Below are positions 33,638-45,200 of a stretch of DNA of 64,000 bases, one piece after another; position 1 is the stretch's first letter, and every line of letters begins with the position of its first letter. Below the pieces are notes generated by a model. The model searched no databases, had not been told where the DNA came from, and saw only the letters and a program-made list of their open reading frames with translations. Both the position numbers and the translations under genes were made by a program. This DNA comes from Gammaproteobacteria bacterium (GTDB lineage: Bacteria > Pseudomonadota > Gammaproteobacteria > Xanthomonadales > SZUA-36): NCBI GenBank assembly GCA_030431095.1, contig JAUIJU010000006.1:42664-106663 (forward strand), read 5' to 3'.

Positions 33638-35984
33638 CGGTGCTTTCACCTCCGTGCCCCCGCGCCCGGTACGTCTCCAGCAACAACTGGTCCTCCGCGC
33701 GCCACAGCTGGTTGGCGCGCAGTTTGTTCTCTTCCATGACCGCGGCGGCGCGCAGGTAATCGCCGTCGCGGGCCAGGAACTGGGCTTTGAGTCGGTACAG
33801 GAGGTAGTTGTAGCCCCCCTCGGACTCGAGGGTCGACAGCAGCTCCCGGTGGGGGCGTTCAGGGTGATCAAGCTGCGCCTGCAACAGTTCGTAGCCGATG
33901 TAGGTGGCCAGGTGCCTGTGATTGGCTTGCTGGTAACGCTCGCGGCTTTCCTGCAGCAGGCGCAACCCTTCATCGATTTGCCCCTGGCGCAGGGCGATGT
34001 GCGCCTCGGCGCGGCGCAGATCGTTTGAGACCCGTTCACGGGCATCGGGGTAGGCGGCCACGAACTGCTCGATGCGTTCGGCGGCCGTTCGCGGTGGCTC
34101 CGAACGGGCCGACAGGGTGATCAGGATGGCCTCGGTGTCGGGGATCAGGGCGTGTGACGGATTGTCGCGTTTCAGTGCATCGAGCATGACGCGGGCATAG
34201 GTCAGGCCCTGGTCGAACTCTTCCTTGACGTAGTACTGGTGCAACTTGATGAATTCGCTCAGCGTGGTGTAGACCGGGTTGTTTTCCTCCTCGGCCAGCG
34301 CGCGCAGGCGTTCGACCTGGTCGTCCGCCGCTTCGAACTCGCCCATGACGTTGAAGGCCTGCCCGGCCACCGCGAAAAAGTACGCTTTCTCGTAAAAAAC
34401 CGTGGTCTGGTCCAGGAAAGGCTGCGCCTGCCGGGAGGCGCGCGCGGCGCGCTCCATGTCGTTCACGGTGAAGTAGTGATTGGTGGTCAGCCAGTAGGCC
34501 TTGACCAGCCCGTCGGCATTGCCGGTCTGTTCAAACAGGCGCAGGGCGGCGTCGATGTGCGCCCTGGAATCCTCCAACCGTCTTGCCTGGAACAGGATGG
34601 TGGCCAGTTCGATGTGCAACTGGCCGCGAAAATTGGGCAGGGGATAGTGTGCGTCCGCCAGCGCGAGCCGTTCACTGCCGATGGCCGCCGCCGCGTCGAA
34701 CGCCTGGGCCACCACTGCCTGCAATTGCAGGGGGTACAGGCCGGAGATTCGGAGGAACGGGTCGGCCTCGTCTTCGAGCAGCGCACGGGAACGCTCCAGG
34801 TGCTGCTGCGCCGTTTCGTTGTCCCCTTTGCGCATGAGCGCCCGCCCCAGCGTCGTGTGAACCTGCGCCGCCAGGTCGGTGCGGTCGACCACCCCGGGCC
34901 GCTGCAACAGGGTGCGGCTCAGCGCGATGGCCGTGTCAAGCTCACCGGCGTCGACGTGATTTGCGGCCAGTTGCACCCAGGCCAGCAAAAAATCGGGGTC
35001 TTTCCTGACGGCTGCCTGCAGAAACTCGCTGGAAACACGAAAATCGCCGCCGGTGTCGAGTTCGTGCATGGCCTGGAGATAGCTCTGCACCGCGTAGGCA
35101 TCCCGCGAGGGCGGCGGGTGACGGGTATCAACCACCAGGCGTTCGTGGGACGCCACCGTACCGGAGACCCACTGGCTGGCCAGGTCGAACGTCTCACCCA
35201 GGTTTTCGGCCACGAATCGATCGGTGGCCAGAACCCCATCGCGATTCCGCAGTGTCAGGTCCACGACATACCCCTCATCGCTTTCGTCGAAGCTCACCAG
35301 GCAGACATAGCGCAGTTTCCCTGCCGTGGTCAGTTCGATGGCGGCGCGTTCCGGTGAACCACCTTCCAGCAGGAGCGGGTCGGGGTCGATCGCGCTGAAC
35401 CGATCCTGCCCGGCAATCAACTCACTGAGATAATGCGCGCCGCCGGTGTTCAGCCAGTCCTGGCCCGATGCGCCCGGGAGGAACGCGACGCTCACCGGCG
35501 CGGCATCGGCGCTCGGAATGCCGCCCTGCATGGTGGCCGGGGCCAACCACCAGAGCACGGCCACGAGGACGAGCACGGCGGACGTGGCCGCGATCCAGGC
35601 CAGGAGTTTGCGAGAGCGCGAGGTCGACGACGGCGCCGTTCCCGTCCTGACCGCCTGGACCGGCGCCGTGAATCGGTAGCCGATGCCCCGAACCGTCTCG
35701 ATCCAGGGCGGTTCACGGTCCTGGTCCCCGATCAGCTTGCGCACCCGCGTGAGCTGTCGCGCCAGGGCCACGTCAGTCACGATCTGGCCGGGCCAGGCGG
35801 TGGCAGTCAGTGACTCCTTGGACATGACCTCGCCGGCGTGGCTGACCAGCGCCAGCAGAAGCTGGTAGGGCTTGGTGGAAATGGCGACGGGCCGGTTATT
35901 GCGACTGAGGGCCTGGCGGTGGGTGTGCAGGCGAAAACCGCCGAATTCGTAGGCCTGATCCGGTGTTGCGTCCTGCACGCTCAT
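33600..35984 (-). CDS. CadC-like membrane regulator with TPR domain (module copy 2)
   Basis: A 794-aa paralogue of the regulator at 22102. The winged helix (FGGFRLHTHRQALS, SKESLTATAWPGQIVTDVAL, ETVRGIGYRF) takes residues ~10-105. One membrane helix follows (LLAWIAATSAVLVLVAVLWWL), then a long periplasmic TPR-like part (FLQAAVRKDPDFLLAWVQL, AHIALRQGQIDEGLRLL). The start at 35984 gives the same N-terminal distance as copy 1; the ORF-track start adds 27 unrelated residues. Its last 38 bp overlap the 3' end of RHS 1 on the opposite strand, so the two modules are fused tail to tail. It diverges from RHS 2 across a 242-bp gap that contains direct repeats. Confidence 0.85.
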   Translation of the reverse strand: MSVQDATPDQAYEFGGFRLHTHRQALSRNNRPVAISTKPYQLLLALVSHAGEVMSKESLTATAWPGQIVTDVALARQLTRVRKLIGDQDREPPWIETVRGIGYRFTAPVQAVRTGTAPSSTSRSRKLLAWIAATSAVLVLVAVLWWLAPATMQGGIPSADAAPVSVAFLPGASGQDWLNTGGAHYLSELIAGQDRFSAIDPDPLLLEGGSPERAAIELTTAGKLRYVCLVSFDESDEGYVVDLTLRNRDGVLATDRFVAENLGETFDLASQWVSGTVASHERLVVDTRHPPPSRDAYAVQSYLQAMHELDTGGDFRVSSEFLQAAVRKDPDFLLAWVQLAANHVDAGELDTAIALSRTLLQRPGVVDRTDLAAQVHTTLGRALMRKGDNETAQQHLERSRALLEDEADPFLRISGLYPLQLQAVVAQAFDAAAAIGSERLALADAHYPLPNFRGQLHIELATILFQARRLEDSRAHIDAALRLFEQTGNADGLVKAYWLTTNHYFTVNDMERAARASRQAQPFLDQTTVFYEKAYFFAVAGQAFNVMGEFEAADDQVERLRALAEEENNPVYTTLSEFIKLHQYYVKEEFDQGLTYARVMLDALKRDNPSHALIPDTEAILITLSARSEPPRTAAERIEQFVAAYPDARERVSNDLRRAEAHIALRQGQIDEGLRLLQESRERYQQANHRHLATYIGYELLQAQLDHPERPHRELLSTLESEGGYNYLLYRLKAQFLARDGDYLRAAAVMEENKLRANQLWRAEDQLLLETYRARGHGGESTVTRTDPVDSGTG

Positions 35985-36110
35985 TCTGCCCCCTGGCCGG
36001 GTCCACGCCGTCGGCGAAGCCCTTGCTTCGCTGGGGCGCGCCGGGCAATCCGTCTCACCGAACATGGATGATTCACATGTATGCCGCGTAACGTCCTGAT
36101 TTCACGGCGC

Positions 36111-36150
36111 TGTCAATCATTGTCACGCAAATTCAGGCAAATGTCATGCA
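36111..36150. promoter_or_regulatory. Candidate operator between regulator 2 and RHS 2
   Basis: TGTCA occurs at 36111, 36121 and 36142, i.e. spacings of 10 and 21 bp (one and two helical turns). TGTCAATCATTGTCA (36111-36125) matches the copy-1 element at 12 of 15 positions. AATGTCATGCA (36140-36150) is identical to an 11-mer in the copy-1 gap. Confidence 0.5.
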
Positions 36151-36226
36151 GGCTTTTCGCGGGGAGGCCACCGTGATTCAGCGCAATCCCGGTCCAGGAG
36201 TTGCGCCAGAAACTGGGAGAGTCACC

Positions 36227-39200
36227 ATGGCAAGCGCTCACGACCGTGTCGGGCATTCGCGTGTCCCTTTCGACCAGGCACATCCTCGCCGACTGCGGCG
36301 TACGAACGTGCCCCGGCGTCGCGACCGGGTCCGGCGCCTGCTGTGTCTGCTGCTGCTTGTCCTTGCCGCCCCGGCGTGGGCGCAAAGCGAACTCCAGGTC
36401 GGAACCGTCACGGCCGGGCCGGGCGACGAGGTTTTCCTCCCAGTTGACTTCGTCACCGACGGCTCGGTCGTGGCACTTCAGTTCGACCTGATCTACGACT
36501 CTGGCGTCCTGGACGTGACAGATACCGCCCCCGGGGCCGCTCTCGTCGATCACGCGCTCGACGCACAGCCGATCGCCCCGGGAAGACTGCGCCTGGTGGT
36601 CACGGCGAACAGCCTGACACCACTGGCGCCTGGACGGCTGCTCGACCTTCGCGTGGCCGTCGATCCACTGGCGGCCCCTGGGGACTATCCGCTGGTATTC
36701 GAGGCCGTGCGTCTCGCCGACGCCCAGGCCCAGCCACTGCAGCCGGATGCGCTGGTGGACGGACGGGTCCGTGTCGCGGCGCCGCCATCTCCCCCACCCC
36801 CCGCTGCGCCGGGCGCCGGCGACGGGGCCGGCGCCGTGCCGGTTCCCGGGTTGTCGATGGCGGGCCTGGCAGCGTTGTTCATGGCGGTGCTGGCATTGGC
36901 GTGGTTGTTCCTTCGCCATGGCGCCCGGGGCGTGGCGCTTTCGGTCATGACCGCCAGTGTCCTGCTCAGCTCGGTGGTTCGCGCCCAGGTTCTGCCCGGG
37001 GACGCCAATGCGGATGGCGAGGTCAACGCCCAGGACATCCCGTTCATCGTCGACGAGATCCAGGAACGCCAGGATGCACCCGGGGACGCGGACTGCACGA
37101 TGGATGGCGCGGTGGATGTCCTCGATGCCGTCTGTGTCCTGCAGCCGGGTGACGATCCGGACCCGGACCCGAATCCGGACAATCGGCCACCGCAACTCGA
37201 CGCCCTGTCAGACCGCCTGGTGCGTGTGGGCGATGCCGTGTCCCTGGTGGCCACGGCTACGGATCCCGACCTGCCCGATGACCGCCTGGCCTGGAGCCTG
37301 AGCCAGGGCCCGGTGGGTACGTCGCTGGCGCAGGTCGACGGCGCCCTGCTGTGGATTCCCTCGGACGACCACGTGGGCGACAACCCGTTTACCGTCCGCG
37401 TCACCGATGCCGCCGGCGCGTGGGACGAGCGGAGCTTCGTGGTCCAGGTCAGCCGGCGTGGCAACCCGCCCCGGCTCGAGGCGCTCACCGACGTGTCGCT
37501 CACGGTGGGCGACAGCCTCGACCTGCTCGCCCGGGCGAGTGACCCGGACCTGCCCGACGATCAGCTGACCTTTGCACTCGAACTCGCACCCGCAGGCCTG
37601 CTGCTGGACCCGGACACCGGCCGGCTGACGTGGGTGCCGGATGCCGGACAGGTTGGTTTCCACGACGTCAGCCTCACGGTGGCGGACCAGGATGGCCTGC
37701 AAGACTTCACCGGGTTCACGGTGGGCGTGTTCGCGGCCAATCGCCCGCCGGAGGGCAGCGCCGACCTGTTCACCGTGGAAATCGGTGGCGTGCTCGCGGT
37801 CGATGCGCCCGGGGTGCTCGACAACGATTCGGATCCGGATGGCGACGCGCTGTCGGCCGTGCTGCTCGACGGGCCCCAGAATGGCGACCTGGCATTCGAT
37901 GCCGATGGCGGCTTCGAGTACCAGTCCCGACGTCCCGAGCCGCTGGACGGCGACCCGCCTTACCTGGAAAACGTCAACCTGTCACTGGAGGCGGTGCCTA
38001 CGCTGGAGCCGTTCAATGTCAGTCACCTGCGCCACCTCGAGCGCATCGTCGACGGCGACCCGTCGACGTCCGGCTCGGCCCCGGGCGGGTTTTACCACCT
38101 GCCGCTCGAGGTGCGCTTCGACGCCGAAGATGTGACCGTACGCGAAGTGCGCATCTTCGGGGACCGGCTGGCCGATACGGCCATTGCCGACAACACTGAG
38201 GCCCAGGTTCGCTTGCTGGACCGCAACGGGGATGAGCTGTATCACAGCGGCGCCATTGCACTGTCCCTGCCCGACCGCGATGCCGTGCTGACCCTGGATC
38301 CGCCGGTGGCGGGCGTGCACGTACTGGAATACCGCGCCACGGCCTGGGACGGACCGGGCGGCCAGGGATTCATCCTGGGCGAACTGGAAATCCTGGGTGA
38401 CGGCACGCGCCAGCGCCTGCCGATGGTCGAGGAATGGCACTGGGACGGGGAGGGCACCGAGCGGCCGGACCAGGAAAACGTGCAGGCCACGCCGGTGGTC
38501 ATCGACCTGGACGATGACGAGGTGCCGGAGGTGGTGTTTGCCGCCGGACTGCGCGCGATCAGCCGCCCGATGGGCTGGGTGCAGATCCTGGACGGCGCCA
38601 CCGGCGAGGAAAAATTCCCGTCCGCGTTCTGCTCCGAGGTGGCCACGCACATGGCCGGCGGAGACATCGACGGAGACGGCTTCAACGAGGTGATCGCCGT
38701 TGCCGGCGAGCCGCTGAACGGGATCTGCCAGGCGCCCAATCCCTATCGCCTGCGCGCCATCGCCCACGACGGTACCGAGAAATGGCTGAGCGAGCCCATC
38801 GAGCGGCCCGCCGGCTGGGGCGCCGCCATCGTGCTGGCCGACCTGGACGGCGACGGCACCTCGGAGATCCTGCACGGGCGCCAGGCGCTGGACCACGAAG
38901 GGCGGCTGCTGTGGACCGCCGAGGGCGTGCTGGCCAACAGCTACCTGCCGGAAGTGGCGGACATCGACCTGGACGGCGAGGTCGAAGTGGTCTACGGCGG
39001 TTCAGTGTATGACCGCTTCGGCGTGCAGGAGTGGACCACGTCCTTCAACAAGGACTGGGCCGCGATCGCCAACTTCGACGATGACCCCTTCGCGGAGATC
39101 TTTGTCAACGGGCCCAACCGCTCGCAACTGTATGAGCATGACGGCCAGGTGGCGTGGGCCAGTTCGTACATCTCCGGTGGGCCGCCCACTGTCGGGGACT

Positions 39201-42200
39201 TTGACGCGGACGGCGCGCCCGAGATCGGCTTTGCGCGCGGCAGCGACTACGTCGTGCTGGAAACGGACGGCAGCCTCAAATGGTCGCGCCGCATCAAGGA
39301 TGGCTCGTCGGGACGCACCGGCAGTTCCCTGTTCGACTTCGATGGCGACGGCCGCATGGAGGTGGTGCAAAGCGACGAGGCCTATTTCCGCATCTGGGAC
39401 GGCGCCACGGGGAACGTTCGGTTCCGGGTGCCGCTGACCTCGATAACCAACACGGAACTGCCCCTGGTGGCGGACGTGGACGGGGACGGCCAGGCCGAGG
39501 TGCTGGTGCCGGCCAACGGCTGGCCCGAGCCCGGCACCGAGGGCGTCTACGTGTTCGGCGGGGCGGAGGACGACTTTGTCCGCGCCCGCCCAATCTGGAA
39601 CCAGCACGGCTACCACGTGACCAACGTGATGCCGGATGGCCGCATTCCCGCCGATGAGCCGCAGAACTGGCTGGTCTCAGGACTCAACCACCACCGCGTC
39701 AACGATTTCCTGCCCGACGAGCGGGCCAGGGCGGACCGTTTCACCTACGCGGCGCACGACGGTGAACTGGCGTCCGAACCGGTCGAGGTGTTCATCGACA
39801 TCGTGCCGGAGCGGTTCCCGCCTGTCATCACCTCCCTGCCGGTCGACCTGGCCAGCCCGGGATTCGAGTACTTTTACGACGTGCAGGCGGAAGACCGCAA
39901 CAAGGATCTGCTGACCTTCGGCCTGGCCGGCGCACCCGCGGGCATGACCATCGACGCCGGCACCGGCCTGCTTCGCTGGATGCCCGGCGAAGACGACCTG
40001 GGCCGCCACCTGGTGGACATCCGGGTGAGCGATCCGGATGGCGCCGAGGCCATCCAGGCGTTTTTCCTGGAGGTGCTGCCCGCGGTGGCAGTGCCGGACG
40101 TGGTCGGTGAAACCGAGGACGACGCAGCCACGCTGCTCGAGGCGGCCACGCTGAGCCCGGGGCGCACCTCCACCGCTTTCGACCCATCGGTCCCGCCGAA
40201 CCACGTCGCCCAACAGCAGCCCCCGGCGGGCTCGGTGGCGCCGGCGGGCGCCCGCGTGGACCTGGTGCTGTCACTGGGCGCGGGTCCGCAGGACACCGAC
40301 GACGATGGCGACGGTTACAGCGAGAACCAGGGCGACTGCGACGACGGGGACGACAGCCTGTACCCGGGCGCCGACGACACGCCAGGGGACGACATCGACC
40401 AGGATTGCGATGGCTTTGACGCCACCGAGCCCTTGAGCGCGCTGCTCGTCGCGCCGGGCGCACTGGACCTGCTGGTCGGTCAAAGCGCCATGGTGCAGGC
40501 TTGGGGTGCGTTTCCCGACGGATCCGCACAGCCGGTGACGTCCCTTGCATCGTGGAGCAGCAACGCCCCGGCCATTGCAACGATATCGGCGGCGGGTGAG
40601 GTCAGCGCCGTGTCCCCGGGAACGGCCGTCATCACTGCGAACCTCGGAGATGAGTCAGGCCAGGTCACGGTCGAGGTGACCGCTGTCGACCTGCAGGACG
40701 ATCAGGCGCCGGTGGTCCGGCTGATCGCCCCGGCGGATGGCGCCCATGTCGCGGGTCCCGTGGACGTTATCGGCACGGTGAACGATGACGCCTTGTATCG
40801 CTGGGAATTGTCCATGCTCCGTTCCGGCGACGCTGAAGCATCGGTGCTGGCCACGGGAGAGGGAGCGGTGCAGGCCGGTACGCTGGGTCAGATTGATCCG
40901 ACGCTCATGCGCAATGGAGCCTATACGCTGCGCCTGGCCGCCTTCGATCGCGGTGGCAACATCTCCGCGGACCAGTTGACGGTGTTGCTCGACGGGGAAA
41001 TGAAAGTGGGTCATTTCACGCTGACGTTCGAGGACCTCAATGTGCCCGTGGGCGGCGTACCGCTCACCGTGAACCGCGTTTACGACAGCCGGGACAAGCG
41101 GGTGGGGGACTTTGGTACGGGCTGGCGGCTGGGTTTCGATACCGTGGAGGTGAGTTGCTCCGCGGACCTATCATCCGGTTGGTACGTCCAGCGCGCAGGC
41201 ATGTCATTCCGGCTGCAGGCGACCCGCCCCCATACCTGCATGATCCTGATTCCCGGGCAACGTCCCATCGTTTTCGATCTCGTGACGACGCCCAGTGTTT
41301 CGCCGATCGTGCCGTTCCCGCCCTTCGCCATCCAGACCGGTTTGGTGCCCCGGGAACCCGCGTTCGGGACGCTCGAAATTCTCGGCAACAGGTCGGTCAG
41401 CATCTTCGATCCACAACCGGGTCCGGCGACGCTGGCGGACGACCTGACAGGCTTGCCCTGGGTGCCGGATCGGTTCGTGTACCGAACCCTGGAGGGCACG
41501 GAATTCACGCTGAGCAGGAATCACGGCCTGGAACGAATTCGTGACGCCAACGGCAATACCGTAACGATCGGATCCGACGGGGTAACGCATTCAGCAGGGC
41601 GTTCGATTTCATTCGAACGCAATCCGAGCGGCAGAATCGTCGCCCTGTCCGACCCCATGGGAGGGGTTCAGCACTATGACTATGACCGTCATGGAGACCT
41701 CTCCCGCCACACGGACGCCGTGGGAGGTGCGACCCGGTACCGGTACGACATCCGGCGAAACCTGGTCAACGTGACCGACGCGCTTGGCGCACGGGCGATT
41801 GTCAACGAATACGACGACCAGGGCCGCCTGATCGCCACGACGGATGCCAATGGGCACCGAACGGAGTTCGCGGTGGACCTGGATGCCCGCCAGTTCGTCA
41901 CCACGGACCCGAACGGCCACCAGGTCGTGCGTTCATTCGATGAATCCGGGAATGTGCTGACCGAGCAGAGAACCCTCACGATCGAGGGCGTTCCCACGGT
42001 CGCATTGACCACCAACAGCTACGACCCTGATGGCAACCAGACCGCGACGGTCGATCCGGACGGGGTGCGCAACACCTACGACTACGATGCCGACCGGAAC
42101 CTGACCCGGCTCACGACCCAGACGGGCGCCGGGGAGATGGCGCTGAGCCTGGCCTACGATGACCAGGGCCGGGTGACGTCCCGGACGGAGTTCAGCGGCG

Positions 42201-45200
42201 AAACCACCCTCATGACCTATGACGTGCGTGGGAACCTGACCGAACGTCGGGACGCATTCGGGGCAGTCACGCGTCACGCCTACGATGCGTCCGGGCGGCG
42301 TGTCGTCGACATCGATCCGAACGGAAACCGCCACGAGACCCGCTATACGGGCGTCGGTCTGGTTCGGCGTCGTGATAAATTCGATGCGTCGGGACAGCAC
42401 CTGTTCCGGATGGACTACGACCACGACGCCAATGGCAGATTGATCGCCACCACGGCCTACGTCGATCCCGAAAACGGCCTGGGACCCGTCATCCGAACGT
42501 ACGCATATGATGCGTCCGGCCGGCGGGTACTGGCCACGGACGCGGCCGGCAATGAATGGCGGTATGAGTATGATGCCGCCGGTCAACGAGTGGCGGAAAT
42601 CGATCCCTTTGGCCAGCGCACGGAATACCGGTACGACCCGGCGGGCCGCGTCATCGCCACGCGGTTCGCGGATGGCACGCAGATTCGTTCCGAGTACGAT
42701 GCGTTCGGCAACGAGGTCCGCTCGGTTGGGCCGGCAGGCCAGGTCACGCTGCATGAATACGACGAGGCCGGCCGTCGAGTTGCGACCGTGAGTCCGGACG
42801 GTCACCGCATCGAGATGGTCTATACGCCGGGTGGTCGACTGTCCGCCGTCATCGACCAGTCCGGCGCGCGCACCGACTACGAGTACGATGACGCCGGGCG
42901 AATCGTCAATGTCATTGGCCCGTCCGTCGAGGTCAATCTCAGTGGCGTGTTCGCGCGACCACAGACGCGCACGCAATACGATGGCAACGGCAACGTCGCG
43001 GCCACGATCGACGCCAATGGATTCGTCACCGGGTTCGCTTACGACCCTGCCGGGCGGGAAACTGGCCGCGTCTTCCCGGATGGAGCGACCATCAGCCAGT
43101 CCCACGATGCCAACGCCAACGTCAACCGCACGGTCGACCCGCTGGGTCTGGCCACCGAGTATCGGTTCGATGGGCTCGACCGCCTGGTGCGCGTTGAACA
43201 GCCGCCGGCATCACCAGGCGATCCTGTTTCGACCGTCAGTACGAGCGCCTATGACCCGCTGGGGAACCGGATTGCCCAGCAGGATGCGCTGGGACGGCTC
43301 ACGCGTTTCACTTACAACCCGTTGGGAGAAGTCACCAGCCGGGTGTTGCCGGGCGGGCAGTCCGAGCATTTCATCTACGAGCGCGGATTGCGCCTGTCTG
43401 AATCCGTGGACTTCAACGGCAGCGCCACCACCATCGAGTACGACGCCATGCACCGTGCCGTGCGGCGGACGTACGGCGGTGGCCTCGTCGAGGAATTCGC
43501 CTATACACCGACCGGCCAGGTGGCGTCCGCGACGGCCGATACCGGAACCACATTCTTTGACTATGACGAACTCGATCGTCTGGTCGAAATACGGCAGGCC
43601 GCCGGCGCAACGGTCGCCTATGCCTATACGCCACGCGGCGAGGTCGCGACCCTGACGGTCGATGGCCGCGAGCTTGCCGCATACGCCTACGACGCGCTTG
43701 GGCGACTGGTCGAAGTACAGACCGGCGAGGGAACCACGCGCTACGGGTACGACCTGGCCGGCAACCAGACGGTCGTGGAGTCAGCGAACGGCACACGGAC
43801 AATGCGGGCATTCGATTCCATGCGCCGGCTCAGCCGGATCCAGGAGATCGATGCGTCCGGTGTGCTCGTGCAGCAGCTGGACTACACGCGAGATGAGCGG
43901 GGCATGCGAGTCGCGACGGACGAGTTGAACGGCAGTCGTGAAACCTACGGCTACGACCAGCTCAACAGGCTCATCTCCCGGGAGCGAACCGGCGTCGGCG
44001 CGATCAGCGAGCAGTTTGAGTTCGATGCCGTCGGCAACCGGACCCGCGTGATCGACGCGACGGGTGACCGGCAATTTTCCTACGATTCCAACGACCGGCT
44101 CTACCAGGCCGGGGACGCCTCACTGGCCTATGACGCGGCCGGGAACCGCACCCGATTTCAATCCGGGAATGTCACCACGGACTACGAATGGAATGATCGT
44201 GGTCTGTTGAGTGCGGTGGAGACGAACGGACAGCGCACCGAGTTCGGCTATGACGCGCTGGGCAACCGGGTGGAGCAGCGCGGCGACTTCGAAGCCCTGG
44301 ACTTTGTCGTCGACATGGCCAGCGTTACGGGCCTGAACCAGGTGGTCGAGCACAGAGACCCGGCGGGCGATGTCCTGGGCGAAACGGTATTCGGCACCCA
44401 GCCACTTCATGCGCGTGCAGGCGGAGAGGTCCGGTTCCTGCATACCGACACGCTCGGCAGCATCACGCTGACCACCGATGCCGACGGTGGCGCGGCGGAG
44501 CCGCATCGATTCGCCAGTTTCGGCCGCGCGGAAACCCCGGAGGCAGCCCAATTGCCCCTGGGCTTCACCGGCCAGCAATTTGACCGCGAGACCGGCCTGC
44601 AGTACCTGCGCGCCCGATACTATGACCCCGGCACGGGTGTGTTTCTGTCCGAAGACCCCTTGCTCGGAAACCTGGCTGACCCCGTCACGCGTCACCGGTA
44701 TCTCTATGCGGCATCGAACCCGGTAAACTTCATCGACCCGACGGGGGAATACTCACTGGCCTCCCTGTCCGTCAGCCAGTCGATTTCCAACGTGCTCAAG
44801 GCCACCACGGCCGCAGGCCTGTTCTGCTCGGCGCTGGGCGCCACGGAGAACACCGCGACCCTGAAGGCCCTGTTCAACCTCGCCGTAACGGGCGCCAAGT
44901 ACGCCAATTCGGGGAGCCTGCCCAAGGATGCCACGGCCACCTTGCTGGATATCGACGACCCGTCGAGCCGGGTGGGCATTCAGAAGCTCAAGGTCGAACT
45001 CACGGCGAAAGGCGTCATGTCGGTGTCGGCGAAAAGCGACGGCAAACCGGAGGTGCGGTTCAAGCTCAATCTGAAAACCGGCCGTGTTTACGGCAAGAGC
45101 GCCGGGGAATTCGATGCGACCCTCGTCAAGTTGCGCAAGTGTGGCGGCGGCGTCGACGTCAAGCTCGAGTTGCTGGCCGAGGCAGACGGTAAAGTCGGCA

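Noticed and set aside
29750-44530. CRISPR-like or DNA-level tandem repeats in the RHS genes
   Set aside because: The repeats are protein-level YD repeats with degenerate DNA; there are no identical repeats with unique spacers.
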